Shown in pieces: positions 25,267 through 34,291 of a DNA stretch of 64,000 bases. The stretch covers positions 558,001-622,000 of the forward strand of contig CAWGOZ010000023.1 in NCBI GenBank assembly GCA_963824345.1, written 5' to 3'. Under the pieces are notes generated by a model. It made no database searches and was not told where the DNA came from. It saw only the letters and a program-made list of their open reading frames with translations. The translations under genes were made by a program, and so were the position numbers. The DNA is from Palsa-89 sp963824345. Lineage in GTDB: Bacteria > Acidobacteriota > Terriglobia > Bryobacterales > Bryobacteraceae. Numbering within the stretch: the first letter of the stretch is position 1; each line of letters begins with the position of its first letter.

Positions 25267-27640
25267 ATGCACCCAGGGGCGAATCTGACGCTTGGACTCA
25301 CGGAATCATCCGACCCGTTTGGTGTAGCTCGGCGGAGCGGGGGAATCGAGACCTCGGTCGCGCGGTTCCAGCAATGGATGGCAGTTCCGGATTCGCCGAT
25401 TCGCGCCATTCGGCACCAACCTGCGCGGGATGGCGAGTTTGCCGAGATTCCGGCCGGCGTTGCCGCGGCACTGCGCGACTCCTTGGCGGCGCGCGGCATT
25501 CCACGGTTGTATGTACATCAGGCGGAGGCGTTCGGACAGTGCGCGACCGGAAGGAATGTTGTGGTGGTGACGCCGACCGCAAGCGGCAAAACGCTGTGCT
25601 ACAACCTGCCGGTATTGCAGCGGCTGGTGGACGATCCCGCGGCGCGCGCCATGTATTTGTTTCCGACCAAGGCGCTGGCCGAGGACCAGCTGCACGAGTT
25701 CCAGGCGGCGGTGGATGCGATGGGATCTCAAATTCGCGCCTTCACCTATGACGGCGACACTCCGCAGGACGCGCGGCGGGCCATCCGGGAACGGGCCAAC
25801 GTGGTGCTAACGAATCCGGACATGCTGCATTGCGGCATTTTGCCGCATCACACCAAGTGGGCGAAATGTTTTGAGAACCTGCGCTACGTAGTGATCGATG
25901 AACTACATTACTACCGTGGCGTGTACGGCAGCCATCTGGCGAACGTGCTCCGGCGGCTGCGGCGCATCTGCGAGTTTTATGGATCGAAGCCGCAGTTCAT
26001 TTGTTGTTCGGCGACGATCGCGAATCCCCAGGAGCTGGCGGAGGCGCTGACGGAGGCGCCTTTCGAGCTGGTGGATCGCAACGGCGCGCCGAGCGGCGAA
26101 AAATATTTCGTGTTCTATAATCCTCCGGTGGTCAACCGACAGTTGGGCATCCGGCGCGGCTATTTGCAGGAAACGCGCCGCATCGCGGTGGAATTTATCG
26201 AGCGGCATCAGCAAACTCTGGTATTCGCAAACAGCCGGCTGGCGACGGAAATCCTGGTGAAGTATTTGCGCGACGCGATCGAGCGCGGGCCACTGCCTGG
26301 CGAAGCGGTGCGCGGATACCGTGGCGGTTATTTACCGCGCGAGCGGCGGGAGATCGAGCGCAAACTGCGGGATGGAGAGATCCGGGCGGTAGTGGCGACC
26401 AACGCGCTGGAGCTGGGCGTGGACATTGGATCGCTGGACGCGGTGGTGATGGCGGGCTACCCGGGATCGATCGCGTCGGTATGGCAGAGGGCTGGCCGGG
26501 CGGGGAGGCGGCAGAGCGCCTCGTTAGCCGTGATGGTGGCCTCGAGCGCGCCGCTGGATCAATATGTGGTGGAGCATCCGGAGTACTTCTTCGAAGGATC
26601 GCCGGAGCACGCGCATATCAACGCCGACAATCTGGAGATCCTGATCAATCACTTGAAGTGCGCGGCATTCGAGCTGCCCATCCGCGACGGGGAAAAGTTC
26701 GGGCCGCACGATCCGGCGGAATTGTGCCGGTTCCTGGCTGACGACGCGGGACTGCTGCATCGTTCGGGCGGATGCTGGCATTGGACGTTCCGACACCTAT
26801 CCGGCGGATGCGGTCAGCTTGCGTGCAATATCGAGCGACAACTTCATCGTGGTGGATATCACGGGAAATCATCAAGTGATCGCGGAAGTGGCGTTCACGG
26901 CGGCGCTAACGACGCTACACGAGAAGGCCATTTATTTGCACGAAGCCCGCCAGTTCCAAGTGGAGAAGCTGGACTACGAAGGACGTAAGGCCTATGTCCG
27001 GCGGGTGGACAGCGATTATTTCACCGACGCGATCGATTACACGCAGGTGAAGGAGCTGGAGGAATACGAATCGGAGGACATCAACGGTGCGCGTGCGGCG
27101 CACGGCGATGTGCGGGTGAATACGCAAGTGGTGGGATTCAAGAAACTGCGGTTCTACAGCATGGAGAATATCGGCGCGGGCAACCTTTCCATGCCCGAGC
27201 AGGAGTTGCATACCACGGCGTTTTGGCTGCATTTCCCCGAGAGCTTTTGGACGCGCTGTCCAGACCTATCGCCAGCCGAGAGACAGAGCGGGCTTACGGG
27301 TTTGGGGCAGGTGCTGCGAACCGTGGCCGCTTTGTTGTTGATGTGCGATCCCAGGGATTTGGGTATCGCGATCGGAGAGGATATTTCGAGAGCCACGCAA
27401 AGCTTCGAGCCGGACCTGTTTCTGTTCGACAATTACCCGGGCGGCATCGGGCAGAGCCAGCCGCTGTTCCAGTTGAAAAGTAAACTGCTGCAGGGCGCAC
27501 TAGAGGTACTGGTAGGTTGCGGGTGCGAGACCGGTTGTCCGGCGTGCGTGGGACCGGTGGGGGAAGTAGGTGAAACGGGGAAACAGGCTGCCTTGCGGCT
27601 GCTACGGGAGCTACTGCAAGCTCAGCGGACGAATTCGTAG
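25267..27640 (+). CDS. MrfA/YprA-like DEAD/DEAH-box helicase with DUF1998, reading frame interrupted
   Basis: Ski2-like DNA helicase; the relative MrfA acts in mitomycin-lesion repair. ATG 25267 opens the first frame: Walker A TPTASGKT (102-109), DExH box VIDELH, motif III CCSATIANP, and motifs V-VI AVVATNALELGVDIG and QRAGRAGRRQ. Near 26788 the frame breaks inside WHWT. The +1 frame then continues SDTYPADAVSLRAISSDN to the DUF1998 region and the four-Cys zinc motif CGCETGCPAC near the end. One extra T in acgttccgac explains the break. About 790 residues in total, normal for the family. As written the product lacks its C-terminal zinc domain. The last 19 bp overlap the convergent PilZ gene. 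Confidence 0.88.
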
Positions 27641-27915
27641 CGTTCCAAAGTAGCGGCCACGCCAGTCTCGTGGGTAAAGCGCACCACTTTTCCAAGACAA
27701 TGCAGGCGCACTTTTTCGCCGTTCTCGGGAGTTCCGGGAAGAGTGATCATGTATTCCACAGGTTCGCCAATACGCAGGGCGGCTCCGGCTTCAAACAGAA
27801 CGCCGACGGAACTGAGGTTACGGGTTTCACCGTATTCGGAAAGCGGCTGTGAACCCTTGCGGATCAACTCCAGCGGCAGTTTCAATTCAAATCGTTGCGC
27901 TTTACGCTGTTCCAT
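27622..27915 (-). CDS. PilZ-domain protein
   Basis: 97 residues from ATG 27915. The N-terminal QRKAQRFELKLPLEL carries the R-x3-R type c-di-GMP motif in a partial form (RKAQR), and the second motif is RNLSSVGVLFEA (D/N-x-S-x-x-G). Bacterial PilZ domains of this size bind cyclic di-GMP and act as adaptors. The rest, EPVEYMITLPGTP and KVRLHCLGKVVRF, is the expected barrel. No neighbouring c-di-GMP gene is visible. Confidence 0.82.
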   Translation of the reverse strand: MEQRKAQRFELKLPLELIRKGSQPLSEYGETRNLSSVGVLFEAGAALRIGEPVEYMITLPGTPENGEKVRLHCLGKVVRFTHETGVAATLERYEFVR

Positions 27916-28004
27916 GGTATTCGCTGTCACATTCGACTCTAAACTGATCGTACACCCCCGGTCAATAGGCGCAGGCACATCTTTCGGCTAATGGCTAACG
28001 TTTT

Positions 28005-28025
28005 GTACTGTTTCTGGCCCAGTAC
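28005..28025. promoter_or_regulatory. Short palindrome upstream of methyltransferase
   Basis: GTACTG / CAGTAC separated by 9 bp, 45 bp before the methyltransferase ATG. It may be an operator or a small hairpin. No regulator gene is adjacent. Confidence 0.25.
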
Positions 28026-28069
28026 CACTTCTGTGGAAGCGACCTGGGAGCGATTGATCTTAAGGGGCT

Positions 28070-28774
28070 ATGGGAGAATGGGATAGCTTGGCGGAAATGA
28101 GCGAGATCAGCCCCGAAGAACAGCTCCAGAAGATGCGGGAGGACTGGGACCAGCGCGCCCGTGAGAACGCCCGTTACTACGTTTGCACGGCGGCTACGGA
28201 GTGGAGCGACGAGGAGTTTTTCGCTTCGGGCGAGAAGTCCGTGGCGGAGGACATCCTGACGGACTTGGGGAACATCTGTCAGGGCAAACCGCCCGGCGAG
28301 ATGCGCGTGCTGGAGATCGGCTGCGGGGTGGGACGCATGACGCGAGCGCTCGCCAACCTGTTTGGCGAGGTTCACGCCGTGGATGTCAGCGGTGAAATGG
28401 TGCGTCAGGCGGCGCTGGCGCTCGGCGGCCGGCGGAACGTGTTCGTGTACCAGAACAATGGGAAAGACTTGAGTGTGGTGCCGGCGTTGCCCTTCGACTT
28501 CGCGTTTTCTTCCATCGTCTTCCAGCATATCCCTAGCCGGGAGGTGATAGAGAACTATGTCCGCGAGGTGCATCGTCTGCTCCGGCCAGGCGCATTATTC
28601 AAGTTCCAGGTGCAAGGCGACAGTACTTTAGAAACGAAGCCGGACGACACGTGGCTGGGTGTTCCGTTCTCCGAACGCCAGGCTGCCGAGATGGCCTATC
28701 GCTGTGGTTTTGACCCACGTTATCGGCATGGCGCCGGGCAGCAATATTTTTGGCTGTGGTTCTTCAAGCGATGA
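28070..28774 (+). CDS. Class I SAM-dependent methyltransferase
   Basis: 234 residues from ATG 28070; a second ATG at 28097 is possible. Motif I is VLEIGCGVGRMTRAL, the post-I acidic residue lies in VHAVDVSGEM, and the later FAFSSIVFQHIPSREVIENY and REVHRLLRPGALFKF match methyltransferase domain 11/25. The acceptor is unknown. An N-terminal helical extension (EEQLQKMREDWDQRARENARYY) is typical of small-molecule or lipid-acting members. It stands alone between unrelated genes. Confidence 0.85.
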   Translation: MGEWDSLAEMSEISPEEQLQKMREDWDQRARENARYYVCTAATEWSDEEFFASGEKSVAEDILTDLGNICQGKPPGEMRVLEIGCGVGRMTRALANLFGEVHAVDVSGEMVRQAALALGGRRNVFVYQNNGKDLSVVPALPFDFAFSSIVFQHIPSREVIENYVREVHRLLRPGALFKFQVQGDSTLETKPDDTWLGVPFSERQAAEMAYRCGFDPRYRHGAGQQYFWLWFFKR

Positions 28775-28795
28775 GTTGGGCCAAGACCCGTTTGT

Positions 28796-29050
28796 TTACG
28801 TGCACGGCTCAGCTTGATTGCCGTCGCTGAGCTGGCGGAGCTGAGCCCGGCGAGCTTCCCAACACAGCGTCATTCGTTTCGAGACTTCCCGGCGTTCGGC
28901 CGCGCTCATGCTTTTTCGGCCGCGGCGTCCGGGGCGCTTGGCGACGTCCCGCTTGCGCCCGGAGGCCACTTGCGCTTCCAGGGAAGCGATCAGTATATTC
29001 AGGCGCTTTCTCTCTGCATGCAGCTCACGCAGTGCTTTTATTATGTCCAT
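28796..29050 (-). CDS. Small basic helical protein (hypothetical)
   Basis: 84 residues. The N-terminal half is a heptad-like helix (IIKALRELHAERKRLNILIASLEAQ), then a very basic linker with an AT-hook-like GRRGRK, then SAAERREVSKRMTLCWEARRAQL. I recall similar small proteins in other acidobacterial genomes but know of no function. DNA binding is suggested by charge only. There is no clear SD. Confidence 0.6.
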   Translation of the reverse strand: MDIIKALRELHAERKRLNILIASLEAQVASGRKRDVAKRPGRRGRKSMSAAERREVSKRMTLCWEARRAQLRQLSDGNQAEPCT

Positions 29051-29134
29051 CGCACACTGACTTCAGGGTGCAACCATCGTAAACGACTCCGGGAAAAAAA
29101 TCCAGAAATTTCCCTCGCCAAGTTGTGCCGGGGG

Positions 29135-30196
29135 CTACCGGGTGATGTAAGGCCACCTCGGTACTAAACGTACGTGGTAGTGGATCATAACGAACGCGAT
29201 TGCCGCTGCGGCGAACAGGATGCAGAAGACGATCAGCAGCACTTTACGCCAGGGCATGGTGCGGCCTTCGCGGCGCATGACCAGAGCAAGGCCGGCAAAC
29301 ACTCCGACGAAATAGAGTAAACACATCGGGACGGCGAACAACATCAGATTGAAGACATCCGGCGTGGGCGTGATGATGGCGGCGATAATCACAATGGCCA
29401 GGATCGCGTAGCGGGAATGCCGGAGCAGGAATCGCGGAGAAAGGATGCGCAGCAGCGTCAACAGGAATATCAGGACCGGCATCTCGAACACCAAGCCGAC
29501 ACCCAAGGTGACGTTCACGAACAGATCGAAATATTCGGTGATGGAAACCACCGGGCGAACGTTGTTGCTCATGCCGATGCCAAGCAGGAACTCGAGACCG
29601 TAGCGAAACGCCAGAAAATACGCGAAGCATCCGCCGCCGATGAAGAGGCCGGCGGTCAGTAGTATGAATGGCAGAGCAAGCCGGCGTTCCTTCTTGTATA
29701 GGCCGGGCGAGATGAAAGCCCAAACCTGGTAAACCACCCAGGGCGAGGCAATAAACACCGAGCACAACAACGGAAGCTGCACCCAGATAATCGAGAAGGC
29801 TTCCATGGGGGTGAGCTGCGCCAATTGCGGCGGCTCGACATGCAGATGCTTCAAAGCGTCCACTGCCGGGTCGCTGATGATGTCCCACAGTTTGCCCGCG
29901 AACACCAGCGCAACCACGAACGCCAAGGCGAGACCGTAAAGAGCTTTGATAATTCGGCTGCGGAGTTCCTCCAGATGTTCCATGAAGGACATGCGCAGCA
30001 TGCTGTCCTCTTCTTCGTCTTCCGGGCTGACGGCCGGCGGCGGAGGAGGCAGCCCGGGCGGGCGGCGAATCAGACCCGACTCGGTCACCACTTCGACGGT
30101 TGGCGTGTGGACAACTTCGGCTCCGGAGCCCGGACGCACCGTCTCGGGCGAACCTTCTCCTTCGGGAGGAGGAACTCCCTGCTTGTCGTCTTCCAT
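29135..30196 (-). CDS. tatC: Twin-arginine translocase subunit TatC
   Basis: Receptor subunit for twin-arginine signal peptides in the inner membrane. 353 residues: an unusual acidic/proline-rich cytoplasmic extension of about 70 residues (RRPPGLPPPPPAVSPEDEEE) precedes the canonical start MSFMEHLEELRSRI. Six membrane segments follow with PWVVYQVWAFISPGLYKKER and FGIE-loop-like sequence; the TatC Glu region is in LVFEMPVLIFLLTL. It is 29 bp downstream of tatA in one operon. Confidence 0.93.
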   Translation of the reverse strand: MEDDKQGVPPPEGEGSPETVRPGSGAEVVHTPTVEVVTESGLIRRPPGLPPPPPAVSPEDEEEDSMLRMSFMEHLEELRSRIIKALYGLALAFVVALVFAGKLWDIISDPAVDALKHLHVEPPQLAQLTPMEAFSIIWVQLPLLCSVFIASPWVVYQVWAFISPGLYKKERRLALPFILLTAGLFIGGGCFAYFLAFRYGLEFLLGIGMSNNVRPVVSITEYFDLFVNVTLGVGLVFEMPVLIFLLTLLRILSPRFLLRHSRYAILAIVIIAAIITPTPDVFNLMLFAVPMCLLYFVGVFAGLALVMRREGRTMPWRKVLLIVFCILFAAAAIAFVMIHYHVRLVPRWPYITR

Positions 30197-30225
30197 GCTT
30201 GCTTACGTTTCTCTACGTGCCGTTT

Positions 30226-30678
30226 TCAGGTATTGATGGATTCCGGCGCGGCTGGTTCACCGACGGTGTGCTCGGAGCTGTTGATCGGCCGCGGTACGGT
30301 TCCATTGACTTGCGCCTCGTTGGGAGACACGCGGGATTCGGCGCCCTGAGGTGCGGGTACGCTTACAGTGGATGGATTAGCCTGCGGCTCGACGCCTGGA
30401 TAGGTGACCGAATCGCTAAAGGAGGGGGAGTCGTACGCGTTGTAATTGTTGTAAATCTCGTTGGTATAGGTTCGAGTAACTTCCTTGATGGACTCGCCTT
30501 CCTTCTCCAATTCTCGCATGTGGCTATCGAACGTCGCTTTGAGTTCGGCTTGCGCGCGCCGGAACTCCGTCATCGCCTTTCCGATCGTCTTGCCGAGCTC
30601 GGGCAGCTTTTTTGGACCGAACAAGACAAGGGCGACCAGGAGGATGACTACCATTTCCTGAACACCCACGGGACCCAT
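30226..30678 (-). CDS. tatA: Sec-independent translocase protein TatA/TatB family
   Basis: 150 residues from ATG 30678, preceded by GGAGG. The single N-terminal membrane helix MVVILLVALVLFGPKKLPELGK contains the FGPKKLPELG hinge, followed by the amphipathic helix TIGKAMTEFRRAQAELKATF. The long tail is polar and probably disordered. It may serve both TatA and TatB roles because no other paralogue is present here. It precedes tatC. Confidence 0.9.
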   Translation of the reverse strand: MGPVGVQEMVVILLVALVLFGPKKLPELGKTIGKAMTEFRRAQAELKATFDSHMRELEKEGESIKEVTRTYTNEIYNNYNAYDSPSFSDSVTYPGVEPQANPSTVSVPAPQGAESRVSPNEAQVNGTVPRPINSSEHTVGEPAAPESINT

Positions 30679-30741
30679 GCGATAACCTCCGCTTTCATAA
30701 TAGCAGGGCGATACGGGCACGGAACCGGCCCGGCCAGAAAA

Positions 30742-31083
30742 TTAACCGAGCAACCTGATCGTTGGATGCCGGCCGCTGGCTGCGCGAAACAGCCGGAAGT
30801 CCGCAGTAATCAATTGACAATCGTGTTCGACTGCGAGCGCGAGATAAGCACAGTCCCACAAGGACATTTGGCTGTTAATCGCCAGATCCAGTGCGCGTCC
30901 TAGCAGCGGGCGGGTCTCGAACAGGCGCAGCTCGGATTCCGCCATCAGCCAAAAGGCTTCCTGACCCGCGGCAGCCGGCATTTGCTTGCGGCGTTTGCGT
31001 CTCATGATTAGACTGGCTAACTCCGTCAGAAGCAGATCAGGAGCGATCAATGTGATCTCCCCGAGTGCCAGCAGCTCGGGCAC
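30742..31083 (-). pseudogene. vapC: N-terminally truncated PIN-domain toxin (VapC remnant)
   Basis: 113 codons from GTG 31083. PIN-domain residues E21 (LLLTELASLI), D77 (SLWDCAYLALA) and D95 (LITADFRLF) are present. The usual first strand with the initial catalytic Asp and about 25-30 residues is absent. The frame is the same as vapB, separated only by its TAA and one codon, so the missing N-terminus cannot hide in an overlapping frame. A small deletion at the vapB-vapC junction would explain it. The ribonuclease is probably inactive. Confidence 0.75.
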
Positions 31084-31086
31084 GGA

Positions 31087-31326
31087 TTAGTGTCGTTCCC
31101 TCTGCTGGCGTATCAAACGAGTGCTGTCGTCCATGGGCGGAAGCGACTTGCGAAACCGCTCCAATTCGGCCCGCCATTGACGACCCTTTCTCCGCCGCTC
31201 CAATTCGGCGGTCTCGGCTTCCAATAATTGAATGATCTGCGCGTTTAGGCTTCGGCCTTGCTCTTTGGCCGCACGCTTCACCGCCCGGTACACCTTGTCG
31301 GGCACATTCTTCAGCGTGATGTTCAT
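31087..31326 (-). CDS. vapB: VapB-type antitoxin (Arc/FitA-like RHH)
   Basis: 79 residues from ATG 31326. The N-terminal ITLKNVPDKVYRAVKRAAKEQGRSLNAQIIQLLEAE is the FitA/Arc ribbon-helix-helix fold. The C-terminal PPMDDSTRLIRQQRERH resembles the VapC-wrapping tail ending in L-I-R-x-x-R. Such proteins bind their own operator and neutralise the PIN ribonuclease. The cognate toxin that follows is truncated, so this is probably an orphan antitoxin. Confidence 0.82.
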   Translation of the reverse strand: MNITLKNVPDKVYRAVKRAAKEQGRSLNAQIIQLLEAETAELERRRKGRQWRAELERFRKSLPPMDDSTRLIRQQRERH

Positions 31327-31416
31327 GGAACCATTTTGGAACCGTTCGGGCGACTTGTGCAAAGGCCACCCTCTTACGGAGGGCGGCGGCCAAAATAGTA
31401 TGATTGACCGAAGCAT

Positions 31417-32265
31417 ATGTTGAAGAAAATTGCGTTTATTTTCGCCACCTTGATCGCGCCCCTTGCGTCGAACGCGCAGCACAAAGCGCCGCCTCCGCCG
31501 AAATCGCTGCGGTTATATGTTTTCGACTGCGGGAGTCTGGACATATCGGATCCGGAACGGTTCCGATTCACCAAAGAAGAGCTAGCGACCACCAACCTTT
31601 CGGTGGCGTGCTTTTTGATCGTTCATCCGAAGGGAACCCTGATGTGGGATGTGGGCGCTGTGCCGGACAGCGCGCTGAAGCCCGGCGAGAAATCCGCGTT
31701 GGAGGGCTATGCCACGATCACCGAGACGCTTCGCTCGCAAATGGAAAAGATCGGATATGCGCCGTCGGACATCGAGTATCTGGCGTTCTCGCATTATCAT
31801 TACGATCACATCGCCAACGCCAACCAGTTTGCGAGCGCAACCTGGCTGGCGCGAAAGATCGAGCGCGACGCACTGTTTTCAGCGCAGCCGCCAAACAAGG
31901 TGAATCCCGCGAATTACTCGGCGCTCAAAAGTAGCAAGACGATTCTCATTCCCACCGACGATTATGACGTGTTCGGCGATGGAACGGTGGTGATCAAGCT
32001 CGCGCCGGGACACACGCCGGCCCATCAGGTCTTGTTCTTGAAGCTGAAAAAAACGGGCCCGGTGGTATTGAGCGGCGATCTGTATCACTACCCCGAAGAG
32101 CGCAAATTGAAGCGCGTTCCCAAGTTTGATGCCGATCCGCGGCAGACCGCGGAGACACGGGAGAGGATCGAGGAGTTTCTGAAAGAGAGCGGGGCGGAAC
32201 TTTGGATCCAGCACGACTTCATCGCCAACTCGAAGCTAAAGAAAGCGCCGCAATTCTACGAATAG
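31417..32265 (+). CDS. Secreted metallo-beta-lactamase-fold hydrolase, AHL-lactonase-like
   Basis: 282 residues from ATG 31417 with a signal peptide (to about SNAQ). The motif SHYHYDH (125-131) supplies H-x-H-x-D-H, and later ligands lie in LAPGHTPAHQV and SGDLYHY. Flanking sequence LRLYVFDCGSLDISD ... WDVGAVPD is that of the AttM/AiiA-type N-acyl homoserine lactonase family. The substrate is unproven; an exported form could act on lactones outside the cytoplasm. A secreted protein gene follows after 5 bp. Confidence 0.85.
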   Translation: MLKKIAFIFATLIAPLASNAQHKAPPPPKSLRLYVFDCGSLDISDPERFRFTKEELATTNLSVACFLIVHPKGTLMWDVGAVPDSALKPGEKSALEGYATITETLRSQMEKIGYAPSDIEYLAFSHYHYDHIANANQFASATWLARKIERDALFSAQPPNKVNPANYSALKSSKTILIPTDDYDVFGDGTVVIKLAPGHTPAHQVLFLKLKKTGPVVLSGDLYHYPEERKLKRVPKFDADPRQTAETRERIEEFLKESGAELWIQHDFIANSKLKKAPQFYE

Positions 32266-32270
32266 AGAAC

Positions 32271-33104
32271 ATGCGGTTGAGCGCGGTGTGTCTTCTGATT
32301 GGCGGCGTCGGGATGGCGCAGACTCGCCAGCCATTTCAAGCGCAATCGCCCGCGAGCGTGGTCTATGGCGTCAACCGGGACGGCCAGCAAACCGTCGAGA
32401 TCGTCAATGTCGCGTATGAAGTAACGGGCACAGGCGTGCCGGGCCGGCCGCAGAGCGAGCGATTGTTATTGCGCATCACCACGCTCACCCAGCAGGTGGT
32501 GGATGAAATCGGCATGGAAGCATCCACCACAGTGGAAGCTTGGCCGTTGGGCGTAGATCCCAAGCATAAGCCGCTCTATTCACTGCAAGCTGCTGGTCTG
32601 GATGGCAGGACGGTAGACGGTGCGCTGCTGGTAATCTTGCGCGGCCTGGAAGATACCCAGTGGTGGTCGGCGTACAAGCTTGGCACCGGTCAGCGGCTGT
32701 TCGATACGTATACGCCGCTGCTCGCGTTCTCGATCCGCCGGGATATTCAGACCATGCGCTACGCGGGCCTGGAGGTTCCGGCGGACGACGCGACGGATAC
32801 CCGGCTCAAGGATCCGCACGTGGTGGCGGTGCTGACGTACGCGTCGGCGGAGCGCGTGCTGCGAGAGGCGCTAATTACGAGTGACGATCCCAAGCAAGCG
32901 CAATCGCTGCGGTCGTTCGCGGACGCCAGCAGGGCCGTGGCGCTGGTGGCGAGTCCCACGCAGGCATTGAGGATTTCGATCAGCCAAAATTATCCGTCGA
33001 CGCCAGCGACGGTTTCGCTGACGGTTCCCATTGCGCACGATGATCTCGATCTCGCCCACGCGCAGATGCCCGCGCACCTGCATGTGGCTTCGTGGAAACG
33101 CTAG
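32271..33104 (+). CDS. Secreted protein of unknown function
   Basis: 277 residues from ATG 32271, 5 bp after the hydrolase stop, so probably co-transcribed. The N-terminal signal is short (MRLSAVCLLIGGVGMAQ). The body has no motif I recognise; it includes FQAQSPASVVYGVNRDGQQ and a helical stretch ASAERVLREALITSDDPKQ. No function is proposed. The last 4 bp overlap the convergent DinB gene. Confidence 0.7.
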   Translation: MRLSAVCLLIGGVGMAQTRQPFQAQSPASVVYGVNRDGQQTVEIVNVAYEVTGTGVPGRPQSERLLLRITTLTQQVVDEIGMEASTTVEAWPLGVDPKHKPLYSLQAAGLDGRTVDGALLVILRGLEDTQWWSAYKLGTGQRLFDTYTPLLAFSIRRDIQTMRYAGLEVPADDATDTRLKDPHVVAVLTYASAERVLREALITSDDPKQAQSLRSFADASRAVALVASPTQALRISISQNYPSTPATVSLTVPIAHDDLDLAHAQMPAHLHVASWKR

Positions 33105-33622
33105 GGCCGACGAGGCTGGCTGGACGGCGGCACCAGGCCCTTGATGCGAAGGTACACCACCATTTGGCCGTACATTTCGTTGTCGTGAGAGGTATTGAAA
33201 TTGAGAACAGCGAGCTTCGTAACCGGGTTGGGGCCGAACATCTTCACTTTGGTTGCTGCGTCCGTGTCGGTCATCGAGTCGTACACGCCATCGCAATAAT
33301 CGAAGGACGCTTTGAGCGCGGCGGCCAGATCGGCCTTGCTGGTCTTGGTGCCGGCGTCGCTTTTTTTCTGCTCGCCTTTGGCGATGCCGCAGAGTGCAAA
33401 TTGGACTTCGGCGATATGTCCGACGATCTCTCCGTAGGTCCGTTCCGGAGGGCTCGCCTTGAACGAGTAGTCCGCTTCCGGCATCTCGTCGGCGGCTTTG
33501 ATTAGGGTGCCCTTCATGTTCGTGTAGAAATTCTTGGCGTCAGTTGAGAAAGGGTTTTGAGCGTTGACGGCTAGGGCGCCGAGCAAAGCTCCCATCACAG
33601 TCAGGGTGTGGATGCGATTCAC
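33101..33622 (-). CDS. DinB-family protein, exported
   Basis: 173 residues from GTG 33622, chosen because AAGGAG precedes it by 6 bp. A signal peptide (LTVMGALLGALAVNAQ) precedes a four-helix DinB domain: TLIKAADEMPEADYSFK, TYGEIVGHIAEVQFALC (metal-site His) and NTSHDNEMYGQMVVYLRIKG, where HDNEMYGQ is the second metal-site motif. DinB proteins include thiol-dependent hydrolases and transferases. Export of this fold is common in Acidobacteria and its role is unclear. Confidence 0.82.
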   Translation of the reverse strand: MNRIHTLTVMGALLGALAVNAQNPFSTDAKNFYTNMKGTLIKAADEMPEADYSFKASPPERTYGEIVGHIAEVQFALCGIAKGEQKKSDAGTKTSKADLAAALKASFDYCDGVYDSMTDTDAATKVKMFGPNPVTKLAVLNFNTSHDNEMYGQMVVYLRIKGLVPPSSQPRRP

Positions 33623-33676
33623 GTAGTCTCCTTGGACATGGATTTCATGCAGAAGTATACACCAGGAGCGCACTGC

Positions 33677-33682
33677 TATAAT
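33677..33682 (+). promoter_or_regulatory. Extended -10 promoter element for the PEBP gene
   Basis: TATAAT preceded by tgc (extended -10 character), 26 bp before the ATG. No convincing -35. A good SD (aggagg, about 33696-33701) lies between, so this gene is conventionally led. Confidence 0.5.
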
Positions 33683-33708
33683 ATTTTGTCACGACAGGAG
33701 GAAATCGA

Positions 33709-34278
33709 ATGAGATCTGTGAACATTTTCGCGGCCTCGCTGGCGCTGTGTGCCGGCGCCGCATGGGCGCAAAATAAGGCTGGTGGAATTGTCATTCCCGC
33801 GCCGCTGAAAATCACGGTGTCCGCTTACAGCGATGGCGGCGCCATTCCAGCCAAGTACACTTGTGCAGTGAAGCCTCCGGGAGGTTCTCCGAAGATCGAT
33901 TGGAGCGGAGCGCCGGCCGGCACGGTGGCATTTGCTCTGATCTTTCACGATGGCGACGTGCACTTGGGAAAAGGGTTCGACGACGTGACGCATTGGATCG
34001 CCTGGAACATTCCGGCGTCCGCCACCGGTTTGCCCGCCGGCGTAGCAGCCACCGCTGACTTGCCGGATGGAACGCGTCAAGGCAAGAATGTCACGGGCAA
34101 TGCGGGTTACCTGGGTCCGTGCCCGCCGGCGGGATTGCCGCACCACTATACCCTCGAGGTCTACGCTCTCGACGCGAAGCTGGATCTGGCGGCCACTGCG
34201 GTGCGCGACGATTTGGAAAAAGCGCTGAGCGGCCACATTTTGGCCAGCGGCGTTTACAACGGCGTTTTCCATCAATAG
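33709..34278 (+). CDS. YbhB/YbcL family (PEBP, Raf-kinase-inhibitor-like) protein, exported
   Basis: 189 residues with signal peptide (NIFAASLALCAGAAWAQ). The PEBP fold is clear: IPAKYTCAVKPPGGSPKIDWSG (ligand-pocket DxxG-like region), THWIAWNIPASATGLPAG, GYLGPCPPAGLPHHYTLEVYALD and LASGVYNGVFHQ. Bacterial members are of unknown function, possibly binding small anionic ligands. Strong SD (AGGAGG) and TATAAT upstream. Confidence 0.9.
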   Translation: MRSVNIFAASLALCAGAAWAQNKAGGIVIPAPLKITVSAYSDGGAIPAKYTCAVKPPGGSPKIDWSGAPAGTVAFALIFHDGDVHLGKGFDDVTHWIAWNIPASATGLPAGVAATADLPDGTRQGKNVTGNAGYLGPCPPAGLPHHYTLEVYALDAKLDLAATAVRDDLEKALSGHILASGVYNGVFHQ

Positions 34279-34291
34279 AAAAGCCGACCCC

